A stretch of 64,000 bases of DNA from Diplonema papillatum. Taxonomy: Eukaryota > Euglenozoa > Diplonemea > Diplonemida > Diplonemidae. A program made the position numbers and the translations under genes. The stretch is from contig JAPJBO010000050.1 of the NCBI GenBank assembly GCA_030068145.1, forward strand, positions 434,001 to 498,000, given 5' to 3'. Each line of letters begins with the position of its first letter. Position 1 is the first letter of the stretch. Of the stretch, positions 34,063-45,456 are shown piece by piece. Under the pieces are notes generated by a model that saw nothing but the letters and a program-made list of their open reading frames with translations, did no database searches and was not told the DNA's origin.

Positions 34063-34623
34063 GTATTTCTTCCTCCCGCTCCCGTAACGCTCTTCTTTGT
34101 CTTCCATAGCCGTTCGCTCGCTACCCAATTCTTCCTGGGAGCGTCTCCGAGGGATATTCCACCGCGTTCGGACTTTTCTCCGCTGAAAGGTGTCTTTTGT
34201 TTCTCTCAGCGCATTTAAAGACCGCAGGTTAAGCTGGAACCAACAACCCGAACGCAGGTTCCTCCGTAAACGTGAGAGCTACATGTTCACAACAAGAAGA
34301 AAATTCGCAATAATCTGGTCGCGAAACCCGCGATTGGAAGTTCTGCCCCCCCAGCGTCCCGGTGCTTGGCGTCGCTTTCTGTTCTCAAGTGCACCACAGG
34401 GTTGTCGTGGTGCAAACACCTCCAAAACCTGTCAGTGTGTGTCATACTTCTTGCCAAAGGGGGGGCTGGCGAAGGCAATCTAGCGGTCATCTGAAAGCCC
34501 ACGACGCACAACCCGGCTGCGCACTAGGTTGTCTTGCAGCACCCGGCGTGCACCGAGTGTTTAGCGAAAGGCCAAAGAAGACAGGTACACCGTGTTGGTT
34601 GGGGTCGAGGGTCTGGAGAAACC

Positions 34624-36063
34624 ATGCAGTTGTTCAAGCATTTTGCCATGCTGCTCGCTGCGGCCTGCGGGCTGCCACATTGCCTTTCGCGTCAAAGGTC
34701 GCCAGGGTACGCAACGCGCTGTCCATTGCGCGGGTTCCTGCTGGGAGAGGAGCAAGTGCCCGCTGCAGCATCCACGGCGAGGCTGGCGTTGGGCGGAGAT
34801 GGCGTGCCGTGGACGCTCTTTTTGTGTGCGGCGGCTTCTCCGTTACTCGTGGCAGTCTTCCTGTATGCCATCGGGTGCCGTGAGCCGGAGGCAAACGAGC
34901 ACACTACCAAACCAGTGGTAAACCAGCAGCACGCCTCACCGGCAGCGGTCAACCCGTTCATTTCGCTGCGACGGTTGTGGCCGAAGCGCCGTGCAGTGGA
35001 GAGGCAGCAAGACCGCCATAGTTGCGCACCCCCTGTACACGGCACGTCTGTTCTTCGGTTCCCGCAGTGGTTACAGCGGCTGACTTTTACCACGCGGAAA
35101 CCGTCCGCCTCTTTCGAAGCACCTCAAGCGCATATGAACACAAGTCCAAGGGCATCCACTTGCTATGAGAACACAACTGGTTTTGGCTACCAACCAAGAA
35201 AGCAGTATCCAGGTGTTCGAGTTCCAGCTGTCATCACCGAATGCGAGCAGCGCATCGATCGCATTCTCAAGCAGACGGAGAAACTGCTAGCCGTATTACC
35301 ACCGGTCAGAGCGAGGCCGCACCAACACCGTGTTTCCCAGGAAACGCCGCAGGTAACCACTCCGTCCTCAGCATACTACCGTCGCACTAGTGCCTCCCCG
35401 ACACCCGACGGGGACGAAAGAGTTGCCCACGCGCATTTTTTACCATCCCATGTCAATGCCGGCAAGGGCTCCGAACCAGTTGAGTCTCTCTCTGTACAAT
35501 CTCGCAAGCCTCACACTACTGTTCCATGCGAATCGTTCTCGCGGCAGCCAACCCCTCCGGGTATCGGAAATCCGGACAACACCGCTTCGACCATTCGACA
35601 GCAAGTTCAAAGCAATGCACACCGTGCTTCCGACGACAGTGTGCCGTTAACTGGCGGAACTCCGACGCACGCAGAAAATCGAAACAACGAAGGATCAAGG
35701 CCGGATGATGACTTTGTAGCTGCCGCCAGGGCTTTTGAAAGAGAGGTGTTCAGCGACGATGACCTCACTGCGGGCAGGCAAATGACTGATCCGCTTGCAC
35801 CCGAGCCGGTCAATGCCGTACATCAAGAAAACCCGGCCACATTCTCCTCGCACAGATGTTCGATTGTCGATGGCGCTGAGCAGATAGAGTCGTGGAGCAC
35901 AACGACGACGACAACAACGAAACATACCACTTTGAGGAGAGCAAGTAGCCCTCTCCCAACGTCAACTTCGCCGCAGCACGCCGAATCTGATGTGCTGCCG
36001 GTTTTTCCCCCGTATTCGGTGCCCAATTCTCCGGTTCAGCTCAGCCTTAATGGCGGCGGCTAG
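34624..36063 (+). CDS. Orphan single-pass membrane protein with long disordered tail, 479 aa
   Basis: No family recognised. From the ATG at 34624 the N-terminus MQLFKHFAMLLAAACG looks like a signal peptide, and a hydrophobic segment at residues 61-85 (VPWTLFLCAAASPLLVAVFL) is a likely membrane span. The rest is Pro/Ser/Thr/Gln-rich and probably disordered, with a short predicted helix around ECEQRIDRILKQTEKLL and a Thr run (STTTTTTTKHTT). The ORF is open 90 bases further upstream, so the true start could differ or lie in an upstream exon. It is probably a surface or endomembrane protein with a cytoplasmic tail. Confidence 0.6.
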   Translation: MQLFKHFAMLLAAACGLPHCLSRQRSPGYATRCPLRGFLLGEEQVPAAASTARLALGGDGVPWTLFLCAAASPLLVAVFLYAIGCREPEANEHTTKPVVNQQHASPAAVNPFISLRRLWPKRRAVERQQDRHSCAPPVHGTSVLRFPQWLQRLTFTTRKPSASFEAPQAHMNTSPRASTCYENTTGFGYQPRKQYPGVRVPAVITECEQRIDRILKQTEKLLAVLPPVRARPHQHRVSQETPQVTTPSSAYYRRTSASPTPDGDERVAHAHFLPSHVNAGKGSEPVESLSVQSRKPHTTVPCESFSRQPTPPGIGNPDNTASTIRQQVQSNAHRASDDSVPLTGGTPTHAENRNNEGSRPDDDFVAAARAFEREVFSDDDLTAGRQMTDPLAPEPVNAVHQENPATFSSHRCSIVDGAEQIESWSTTTTTTTKHTTLRRASSPLPTSTSPQHAESDVLPVFPPYSVPNSPVQLSLNGGG

Positions 36064-37127
36064 CTCTAATTGTATATTAGTACACCCTTCTTCCTACCCT
36101 ACCCGCTTTCACAGCTCCCAGGGGCCATAAAACAGGGCTGCATCCTTCTCATAGAGTTGTGCTCCTCCGTGACCGGCCAAATACTGACCGATAGATCAAG
36201 GCCTCAACGGGCCCACTGCTGACACTCTGTGGACGACAGTTGTGTAAATTTGTTGCATTAGTGTGATTGTCAGGCCTTCGACTACCCTGAGCAACGCACT
36301 ATGCACACTCCGTGTCTACGTCACAGCAGATGGAACGCGTCTGTTACGTCGCCGCGGAGGCGGCCTACGAGTGGGTGTCATTGTGGCCTCCCGGCCGGAG
36401 CCATCGTTGGATGACCCTTCGCTCGTTTCTTCGCGTTTGCGTCGGTTCGCGCGTCGGATGGACGCAGCCGGGGGCTGCGCATTGGGCGGCGTTCGTCGGG
36501 CGGGGGTGTTGGCCCGGAGTTGCGGCGTTGGCAGTTGAGTGCGTCGGACAGTTGATGCGTCTCACCTCCCAAGTGGGCATCTGTACACTACCCACGAATG
36601 GATCTACGGACAGATTCCATCGACACTCTCTCTCCAGTATGTGAGCGTTGCCTCACAGCTTCCGTGCCGCCCCTGATTTATTTCGGAACATTGTCTCTTC
36701 AGTTGTCTCCTTGCCAGGAGAGCTCTGTAGAACAAAACGCGCTTCCGCACTATCAACGTTTTGTACCCACAGAAAAAGCTGCGGACAGTCTCCTTGAGCT
36801 GCCATTCTTCTTGGAGGTGATGTTGAAAACGTGGCAAACACACGAAGAAGATCGGCAAATCGCATTATTCCTTACCTTTTCCTGCAGCGATACTAGCAGA
36901 CCGCAACGTGAAAGCACACTGAAAGACATCAACAAGAATTATTGACTACACCAGCTTACGAAAACAAGGATGAACGTTGAGTGGTAAAAGGAGACACCGT
37001 GTTACAGCTAATATCGACACTCGTGGTTTACCCTGGAGTGGTGCAGGTTAAACCGCTTGGGCTCATCTCACGTGACCAGCCATTCGTGTACGTTTCGCAA
37101 GCGGCTCCAAACACTGCAAGCACAAGG
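36064..37127. other. Intergenic or intronic, unresolved
   Basis: Short open stretches occur on both strands around 36260-36640 and 36598-36945, but none is convincing. Part of this may hold 5' exons of the armadillo-like gene. Confidence 0.4.
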
Positions 37128-40100
37128 CACTAAGCTTTACGATCGGAAACGACTACGCCACAGTTCTTGGCGAAGACGAGGACTTTTCAGGAAGTGTGTG
37201 CCAATATACAGGTGGAGGGTGGGCATGGTACAAAGCAGAACCACACACTAAGCGGGATGTACTAAAGCGACGCCGCGTACGTCAGGATATGCAGAGCAAC
37301 GCTGCTGCAGCGTGGCAAGCATCTGTATTCACCGGTCCTTCGCTCGGTAGTTACCTGCCAGTAAACCGCCACCGAATCCACGGACAAGAAAGCTCGAAGA
37401 ATTTCAGCATCGAAAGGAGCCGCGTAGTCGTTAGAGGCGGCAAGAAGATGAAGGTCCCCGTGGCCTTGACAGAACGTCCTGACTGGAACCCCTGCGGAGG
37501 GAGAAGTGCAAAGCAGCCGGTGTTGAATGATTGGTCAGACCTGAATCACATTCAGCAAACGTGCGAGAAGCTGGTGAATTCGAAGCACGTGGAAACGCGG
37601 CTACACGCCGCGTTTGCAGTAGCTCGGTGCAGCCAAGTGAAGGAAAACAGGGAGCTTCTTTCGTTGACACCAGGCGTCATCGAAGCGCTTGCCTACACGC
37701 TCAAGCATGCCGAACCAAGTGAAAGTGGCCGACGGTATTGCGCTGTTCTCTTTTCATTTTCGTTCTTCTAGTTCCAATGGCTGGCCCCCGTTTCTCGTAA
37801 GCACAGTTAGTTATCTCCTCAATGCTGTGCAATTGCCAAGAACGTGACGCGTCGAGACGGGCTCGCCCGCCAGCCAGAACGGCCCGGCTGTGTCAACGTC
37901 GACACTGTCACCCTCGGTAACGGGGCCGCGGCCCGCACCGCGCCTCCGGCGGATCTACGCCCGCCTTGGAAGTACGAGTAGTAGTGAGGCGGCCGGATAA
38001 TTCTCGGGTAGATGGTCCCTGCACTTCAATTCGTCTCTCTCTATCTCTCTCGTTGTAAAACCAACGCAGCCGGAGGACGTTTCAGTGACTTTCCTGGCGA
38101 ACGACGTCACAATACATCAAACATTACAATACAGGTGTCAGCTGCACTGTTTGACCGTCCTTCACAATGTTCTTTTGGAATCGCAGAAGGCGGATGTTTT
38201 TATCGGCCACGATGACGGTATCCTCAGCGGAATTCTTCGGTGCTTGAACCAGGTGCGACGGTTTCTTCTTTTGTGCAGCGTTTTCCTTTTTAATCTCGCC
38301 CGGTGTTCCCTGCGGGGTCCCCAGGACACCGCCTAGGTCTTCGCGAAATAGCGCGAAGAATACGAACATCTATTTTATCTAGTGTTAACAACACTCTCAA
38401 AACGAGTGGTCCTCTGTAAAAACTGCGACGTCACCAAAGCTTAGTTTGCGTGGATTCTGCGCTCGGTAATCGGACCTAAAGTTCATGTAGTTGCAGAATG
38501 TACGGGGGTCTTGGCTGCCGCAGGACCACCACTGGCTACCCTATTCTATCAGGACCATGCTAGTTGTATGCGCCCCTGCGCAGGTCCCTGGACTCTCGTA
38601 GTGGCCAACAGGTGGTATTTTCCGAGCCATATTCAAAGAGAGTTCGTGTTATCGACAACAACAAAAAAACCTACGCATCAGAGCGACCTTCCCTTGCAAG
38701 AGCTTGCCATAACGTGTCTGGACTTTCTCTCCATCAGCGAGACGAACCAGCCCGTGCTCTGCTTCAAGGCGGGACTGCTCGATTCCGTTGTCAACCTGCT
38801 GAAGACGACGAATAGCGGGTATGCTGTGTACCATGCGTTGCACACACTCACGTATTTGACGACATGCAGAAGAACTCACCATGCCATGAGTAGACACGAT
38901 GGGGTGCTCGAGGTCCTTCTCAGCACCCTCAGCGCGCATGAGGATGACCCCGCTCGTTGCCAGCAAGGGCTTGTCGCGTTGTGCAACCTGATGTCGATGC
39001 CGGAAAATGCTGCCGTTATTCAAATGAAGTACCGGCTAGTCGACATCGTCGAAATGGCAACGCGACAGACCGTGGACCAAGGCGTTGTGGCGTACTGCAA
39101 TGAGGTGCTGCAGAGGATTCAACCGGAGTTCGTCCACAGCGAGAACAGCGATTTTGTGGGCGAAGCATTCTCGGCCGAGTTAGAATTCGGAAGCAAAGAT
39201 GCTGCAGCAAACCACGCTCAACGCACGTTGACCCCGCCTCACTCTCAGAGCACCCAGGCATCCAGAGTGAAGAAGCCCTTCGGAGTGCTTCCTCACAACA
39301 TCATGACGACTGAAGGCCAGCACCCGCTCAATTTCAGTTTCGACTCGTTTTCGGACGGAACCCCGCCCACCAAGCAATCGTCAGTGTACAGCGTCAGCCA
39401 AGCAAAGGTGCCCCGGCAAGGCATCTTGAGAACGCCGGATAAGAGAATGGAAGGCGCAGCAGCCATGCGGTCTGACAAGAAGCGCCTTCACTTCGACCTC
39501 GGCGACGAGCTACGCACAGACACAGCAGCTACTGCATCCAAGCACCTCGGCCCCGCGTCTCCTTTGCCCGACAACGTGTGGAGAGACGAAGATGGCAAGC
39601 CGCTCAGTGCTAGCGACCCGTTTGATATAAAATGGCAAACCATGCGCAACTCGGTCGCCCATCGCGACACAAGCAACTCTCCAGCGGCATTCGACACCAG
39701 CCGAGTGCCTGGCTTGAGTCAATCTTCGATTGATTCACAAAATGTGAGCCCCGTTCGGCATCGCGCTGACCAATCTGCCGGCGAGGCGCAGACGTTGGCG
39801 CTCTTGGACCGCTACGAAGCAGAGTTGTACGCTACGATGGCGGAGATCGAAAAGGACTCTTCTCAGTCGCCCTTCCGCTTCGACACCAAACCGAGACCGC
39901 CGCTACCTCCAATAGCCCGCCACCCATCGTCATCCGGCCGTCCGACGCTGCCACCCATCGACGCCGACGACGACCGCTTGCGCAGCCATATGGTATCTGC
40001 TCACTCTCGCGAATTATCTTTGTCATCAGGCCCCGTTATGGAAGAGCACGCGGGCGGTATTCCTGGTTCCCTAATCTTTCCTTGTCGAAGACTAGTGCGT

Positions 40101-40352
40101 GGACATGGTGGGGGTCTTTGGCCATGATCTCTCTCTCGCCTTCTCGCTATTTTATCTGTCTTTCACGCAAACCCCCAGGATTGCTTTTTCGGAAATACGA
40201 ACCAGCAAGCCTTTCGAAGCGATCGTCCTAACACAGGGCAGTGTCAGCCAAGCGAAGCCTCCAGATCATCAAAAACTAGGGCGAACCAAATGCGCACATG
40301 GGACGCACAAGTGCGTACCCGGTGCGCGACCATGCGCGTGTATCTGGGCTAG
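37128..40352 (+). CDS. Armadillo/HEAT-like repeat protein with disordered C-terminal half (5' end unresolved)
   Basis: Exons: from about 37128 (ALSFTIGNDYATVLGEDEDF) to 37744, 38070-38252, 38682-40094 and 40179-40352 (TAG). Phases fit at all three joins. Exon 3 has helical-repeat features: LPLQELAITCLDFLSISETN, AGLLDSVVNLLKTT, YAVYHALHTLTYLTTCRR and a further block ending MSMPENAAVIQMKY, the spacing expected for armadillo repeats. The exon 1 end (HVETRLHAAFAVARC) and exon 2 (LTVLHNVLLESQKADVFIGH) look similar. From about 39150 on the protein is Pro/Ser-rich and low in structure. The family is not identified; flagellar and adaptor roles are common for such proteins, but this is not shown here. 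The last exon (58 codons) is less certain, and the true start may lie further upstream. Confidence 0.62.
37858..38055 (+). repeat. Dispersed repeat family C, copy 1 (intron of armadillo-like gene)
   Basis: Homologous in order to 62989-63180: CTCGCCCGCCAGCCAGAACG, CTACGCCCGCC, AGTAGTAGTGAGGCGGCCGG, AGATGGTCCCTGCACTTCAA and a CT-rich end. The second copy lies just before the ORF at the right edge, so this is probably a retroelement fragment. Confidence 0.8.
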
Positions 40353-41279
40353 TCTTTTTCCATCCTTGCTTTACCTTAAACCAACAACAGCACACGTCCC
40401 GGTTTACTGGTCGTCATGGCGTTGGCACATTTGCCGGAAGGAGTGAGCCATCACCATCGGGTGCCAGTGATATGTGGAGCGTAAGTGGGGAGAGCGATAT
40501 ATGAAGATAAGAAGAAGAAGAGCACATCTTCCGGTCGATAAACTGCGGCCTGCCAGCCAGTCGATGCATACTTTGTAGCCTTTGTTGCCCGCCTTTCAAC
40601 GTGTGCACTCGATGCACAACAGTCGTGTCATTTCGAGTCTCCTTCCGTTGTCCATTTTAGCTCACCTGGGTCGCCTAGTGATGCAAGTTGTCTCCCTTTT
40701 TTTGTTCGTAGATTTTTGAGTCCACACGCTTCGGTTCTTCGCTGTAGAAAATGAAATAGTTGAAAAGAACTGGCGTAGACTAAAGCCTAAGACGCTCAGT
40801 TGCACACCGTGTTCCGATTTTTCCTTTTTGTCTGGTGCAGAGTGCGGCCAAGGATAGGTGGTGTTGTCGGCCAGACATGGCACATGCTCCTCGTAGATAT
40901 TTGCTGAGAACATATGACAAGCCACACCTCATGTCGCGCCAGGGCATGCGGATTGTGAGGACAAGCCTGAGCGGCCGTATTTTCAAATTCGTTTTCTTCA
41001 GAAAGCGGCCTACTGATTACGATCCGGTACCTACCGGGGAGGATAGCATCTAGAAGAGGGGAGCGGTCTGGCGGTTCCGTCTCATTTCTGGTTGGAAGGT
41101 TCGTGGGTTTGACACGGTACAAGTCCGGAGCTCAACAGTCAATCTATCTGGAATGGGACCTTCTCGACAACGACCGAACGACAAGGAAAGAACATACAGC
41201 AACTGCGCTCAGCTTGCTTTCCCCCCTCCCCAGGCAGTGGCTGAAGCTCAGTTTTCAACGGAGTCAAGAAACACCTTTC
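40353..41279. other. Intergenic, no gene recognised
   Basis: No coding region supported. CCATTTTAGCTCA at 40652-40664 vaguely resembles the dinoflagellate spliced leader, but not well enough to call. A pyrimidine tract ending CTCCCCAG at 41226-41233 could be an acceptor for an exon leading into the next gene. Confidence 0.45.
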
Positions 41280-41987
41280 ATGCGGCGGTCACTCGTACGG
41301 CGATGCCAATTCGATCATGACGAGTTTCTGGGCTTCTCAGCGCCGCCCCTGAGCCCTGCTTCGCGCAAGGTTGCCTTTCCATCGCCAGGTCAGGCAGTCA
41401 ACGGCAACCAACAATTCCTGAAGCAGCTGCAAAAGCGGTACCCATCGGCCTTTGCTTCCGCGCCTTCGGTCAGCGAGGTGGGCCCACAAAAGGCCGCAGA
41501 GCGCCTGCAGGAGCAGCGGCTTCAGTCGTCCAACGCCGGGCTTGAAGCGGAGCTCCTTCGAGCTGTTCATGATGAAGATGTCGAGCATGGACGCGCAGCA
41601 TGGGTCGAGGCCACCAACAAAAAAGAGAAGAAGTCTTGCATTACGTCGGTTTGTTGCGAACACGCCATGCGCTTGGCGAGTCTGTCAGGCGACCTGCAGT
41701 TTGCGTATCAGATCATGAAGGTGTCCCGCAGCCTTGGCTTCCAGCCATCCCAGGCGTTGCTGCGGCCCCTACGAGCAACCCACGTCAAAGCCGGTGATGC
41801 TGAAGGTGCTGCAGAAGTGTTGCGCAAGTTAGCACCGTTCCCCCACAAGCAGCGTCCGCTTCCGAGTGGTTTTAGAGCCGCTCGCATGAGGAGTGCGCAC
41901 TACGGCGAAAATACAGACTGGTGGTCTATCATCCGAGACAACAAAGGCGGTTTGTCCGGCTCGCCAACTTCGACCGCTCGGAGCTAA
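41280..41987 (+). CDS. PPR-like helical repeat protein, about 235 aa, possibly mitochondrial
   Basis: The part AMRLASLSGDLQFAYQIMKV, then RSLGFQPSQALLRPL and HVKAGDAEGAAEVLRKLA, has the 35-residue helix-turn-helix pattern of pentatricopeptide repeats, which bind organellar RNA. From the ATG at 41280 the N-terminus (MRRSLVRRCQF) is basic and could target mitochondria. The frame is open upstream to 41103, and an AG at 41232-41233 may be an acceptor, so the start is provisional. Near 41919 the reading may switch frame through a ~26-base GT-AG segment, which would extend the protein to about 42223. The 3' portion is repeated in decayed form downstream. Confidence 0.55.
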   Translation: MRRSLVRRCQFDHDEFLGFSAPPLSPASRKVAFPSPGQAVNGNQQFLKQLQKRYPSAFASAPSVSEVGPQKAAERLQEQRLQSSNAGLEAELLRAVHDEDVEHGRAAWVEATNKKEKKSCITSVCCEHAMRLASLSGDLQFAYQIMKVSRSLGFQPSQALLRPLRATHVKAGDAEGAAEVLRKLAPFPHKQRPLPSGFRAARMRSAHYGENTDWWSIIRDNKGGLSGSPTSTARS

Positions 41988-42279
41988 GTCATGCGCATCA
42001 TATCGTGAACCTGGCTTTCAGCTACCACAAATTTTCTGCGGCTTTCTTCACCGAGCGATCCACGCGAGGGTCGGAGATGGGGTCATGCGGAAGGCTTCCA
42101 CATGCTGGCTTGTGTTCTCTGGAGCCATTCGCTCAAGGCAACAAGCCTGCCCCATCTTTTGATGCACTCGGGGTGGCCGTCGCTCTCGGCTCGTCTCCCT
42201 CCGACTGTGTTGTCATCCATTAAGGCGACTTATTCAACTCGCCAGTTACGACCTCTCGGAGGTGAGTGTCTCCAGTGAG

Positions 42280-42730
42280 GTTCTCCAGGCATTACAGGTG
42301 CTGCTGCGCCCACGGAGCAGCTGAGAAGTTAAAGTAGGCGCAAGCTGGGGCCGGTCCTCCAGAAACAGCGCTCTCGCCGAGTGGCTTTAGAGTCGTTCGC
42401 TCGAGACACTCAACAACAGCGAAATGCTGTCTTTAGACTGTCATCTGAGACAACAAAGGTGGCATATCCGGCTGCAACTTCAGCCGTTCGCAGCTGAGAC
42501 GCTCAGATCCTGAACCTGTCTCACTATCTTGGTCCAGATTGCTGCCATTTTGTGCTGGTACGGTTCCCCCTGACTTATTTCAGGGGATTCCATGGATACT
42601 CGCTTGTGAAGCGCCCCACAGCGAGAGCTGGCTGCTGGACTATCATCCCACAAGGTTTATGCGGCGGCTCGCGAACTCCAACCGTTCGTCGCACGCGGGG
42701 CTGCCTAGCTCCTGGCTTCCGAAATCCCAA
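42280..42730 (+). pseudogene. Decayed tandem copies of the 3' end of the PPR-like gene
   Basis: 42285-42540 parallels 41800-42030: GAGTGGCTTTAGAGTCGTTC against GAGTGGTTTTAGAGCCGCTC, ATCTGAGACAACAAAGG against ATCCGAGACAACAAAGG, and CTGAACCTG. A third, more diverged piece at 42620-42720 keeps GGACTATCATCCCACAAGG and GCGGCTCGCGAACTCCAACC. Frames are broken in all copies. Confidence 0.7.
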
Positions 42731-43019
42731 GGCTTATCCGTTTCTCCATTTTTAGGTTCACGCAAGATACCGATACCGGCGTATAACGTGAACGGCAGTG
42801 TGTTGTATCCTGCGCAGCGACGACTCACCCATGAGAATGGGAACATGCCATCTACAAACACAGTGACGCCGAAGGGACGTTACAGAGTTGCAGCTACGCA
42901 AAAAGCACGGAGGGCACCTATCGAAGAGTTATTTTCTGTCCCACCAGTAAGTCCGCGTGTTGATGAAAAGCTTTCTGTAATATGAAGAGTTGGGGTTCAA
43001 CTCAAACTGGGGAAGCAAC

Positions 43020-45456
43020 ATGTCGGCGGATGTCCTGGCGGAACTGGACGCGCTGCTCGACGAAGAAGAGGAGCAGGGCGGGAAGCGAAAAAGGGAGGAA
43101 GAAGAAGCGGAGGTCTGCGTCATTTGCCAGGACGAGATCAGCTTCCCGTGTGGTTCTCTGCCTTGCCGACACGCATTCTGCTACGATTGCATCAGCCAGT
43201 GGACGAAACGCTCGAATGTATGCCCCGTCTGCAAACGTCGGTTCTCCCGTTTGAAAAAGCTGAACGAAGACGGCAAGGTCCTCTTGACCCGTAAAATCCG
43301 GAAAAAGGACTTCGATGACTGGGGCAACGAAATCGATTCCGACGACTTTCTCTCGGGAGACGAAGACGGCGTCTGCATGACTTGCGGGGCGGAAGACTAC
43401 CCTGAAAAGCTGCTATTTTGCGATTACCCCGGGTGCCCTCACTTGCAACACAGTTACTGCTGTATTCCTGCCGTTCACGATCCGCCTGAGACTGGCGACT
43501 TCTTCTGCAGTTCGTGTGTGGAAGAGCACAGCCTGCCGGGCAACTTCACTGCGCCCATTGTGGAGCACCAGAACGAGACCGACATATTCGACGAAGCCTT
43601 GCATGCTTGCGTTGCAGCTCCCTTACCACCGCCCAGACCGTCAACTCCGGAGTCAGTACCGAATCCAGATGAGGCTGAGGCAGCAACTTTGCAACAGAGC
43701 GAAGCATCAAGCGGCAGAGTACTGGCGGACTTGCCACCACTGCCAGGCTATGACGACGATGATGATGATGATGATGATGATGAAGAAGAGGCGGTCGGAG
43801 TGCCGCCTCCAGACAGCCTCGCAAGCGCTCAGCAACCGACGCTGATGGCACTCATTCCACCACCTCAGCCTCGAGTCAACCGTGGTGTGCAATCCATACT
43901 TCTTTACTCGCAATGACCGGAAGCAAGGTGCCGGACTTCCAGCTTCTTATTCACACCAAGCCAGAGTTCCAATAATGTTGTCGCATACCCATTCCCTATA
44001 AGATTCTCTGCTTTGATTCGAGAATAGCAGAGACTGAAGATCCTTATCCGTCCACCACTCTGTCACGAAGAGGATCTCCATATTTGAACTTGTGGGATGC
44101 GTAGCCTTCAGGGTTCTGGTCGCCTTCCTAATTTTCAATACAACAGGTTCGTTCATGCCTCCGTTGATACCGGAAGTTGAAGGACCGCTGATCCCGCCAC
44201 CGCCGCCTCGCAATCCGAACGCTCAGGAAGGCATGATGCATTTGATAAAACCGCCGTCAGAAAAAGCGATCCTGCGCGCCGAGCCCGTGGTAGGCCAGCC
44301 CAAGAGCATGGCCGAGCTGCGGCTGCGCTGGAACAGCATGCAGCCCCTGCTGCAAGCGCAGGCCCGGGCCCCCGGGGCCCAGCTGCGGACGGTGACCGCC
44401 ATTCGGGAAGAGCGCTTGAACAGGCGCCGCGCGCGCGAACAGCGGGCGAACCCGACCGTCGTGTCGAAGACGGTCGGCGACCCCGAAGGGGCGCTCCGCT
44501 CTCGCGAGGCGGCAGCGCCTGGCGTGGTGCCCATGCGCAGGAGCTTGTCGGCGTCGGAGTGGTGCGAGCGGTTCGCGAAGAAGGAAAAGGACGTCCCTTC
44601 CCCGGCGCCCAGCGCCCCGCCGCCGAAGCAAGCCCCGAAGCCGGAAGCCTCGAGCAGCTGCAACTCGGACGCGGAGAGCGCGCAGGAGACGCAGCCTATG
44701 CAGATGCAGGAAGCTGAGCTGCAGCGGATGGACGCCCTCCTCCAGTCCCTGCGCCTCGAGATCCGCCAACGTCGCGAAAAACAGGGCAGCCGGAGCAAAA
44801 CGGGCCCCCCACAACTCACACGACGGTCCGCCCCTTCCGAGCCCGCGGCGAAGAAGCCAGCGCGAGTGCATTCTACTACGACACACCCGGTTGACTCGCC
44901 CTTCCAACGCGGCGGCGGCGGCGACGACCAAAAGCGGGCGCGGGCCTCCCGCAGGCGACCCCTGTCGCAAATCTACACCGCACGCGCCACCCTCGCTGCG
45001 GCTCTCTGCGTCACCGCGGTCGCCAAAGCAGCACTGGAAGAAGCTGCGCAGCAACGGCGGGCACGGCTGTCCTCCGCACCTGTCGTATCGTCCAAAATGG
45101 TCAAAGGAGTCTATGTCCCCACTGCAGCGCGAAACGCTGTTTTGCTCGCGGTCAAAGAAGTCTTGAAGCCGTTGTACGCCGACAAGGTCGTCTCGAAAGA
45201 TCAATTCAAGTCGGTCGCCGCCGAGAGCGTCCAGTTGTTCATTGCAATGGTCGTAGACAAACACCGGGATGAATTGCGACGCAACCCCGACAATATACTT
45301 TCCATTCTGGCCCAAGCGAAGCACGTAAAGAAACTCGTGGCCTGCGTTGAAACTCAGGTGAAGAAGTGCGTGGACACATCACGAAGGTTTCCTGCTGGAA
45401 ACGTGGCTTTGGAAGCTGCGAAAGCGCGACTGTTGCAGCTGTCAAAAGGCGGCTGA
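43020..45456 (+). CDS. RING-PHD-SRI protein, PHRF1-like candidate E3 ubiquitin ligase, 724 aa, 2 exons
   Basis: Exons are 43020-43884 and 44147-45456 (intron GTGTGC...CAACAG, phases matching, 725 codons with TGA). The RING C3HC4 residues are Cys33, Cys36, Cys49, His51, Cys54, Cys57, Cys68 and Cys71. A PHD finger follows at about 119-166 (CMTCG, LLFCDYPGC, HLQHSYCC, FFCSSC). After Pro-rich and Asp-rich linkers, the C-terminus at about residue 610-690 (LAVKEVLKPLYADKVVSKDQ) resembles an SRI domain, which binds the phosphorylated tail of RNA polymerase II. This order (RING, PHD, long linker, SRI) is that of PHRF1. A run of ten Asp (codons GAY) lies near 43752-43785. Exon 2 is markedly more GC-rich than exon 1. 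The inferred role is chromatin/Pol II-linked ubiquitination in the nucleus. Confidence 0.78.

Larger units (their letters stand above)
29161..34623. other. Low-GC region with scattered exon-like pieces; gene model not resolved
   Basis: Several + strand segments look coding and are flanked by plausible splice sites. Examples are 29931-30033 (LYKDRIAPLDRQRSNRVVF), 30112-30180 (VPWELIPTDIVNIKIFN), 30780-30850 (CKQTALLQVVFNAVVGTLP), 32670-32765 (LGVLPLNVFNVQHEEQLTQL) and 32990-33067 (YTGLTFSDMIPLAK). They may be exons of one intron-rich gene spanning about 29.9-33.1 kb, but I could not join them in phase or recognise a family. Two inverted-repeat elements and a copy of family A interrupt the region. 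The remainder shows nothing. Confidence 0.4.

Noticed and set aside
40645..40665. Sequence resembling the dinoflagellate spliced leader (CCATTTT.GCTCA core); a weaker one at 4769-4784 (GCCATTTTGG)
   Set aside because: The match needs an insertion and several substitutions, neither site is next to a gene start, and short cores like this can occur by chance.
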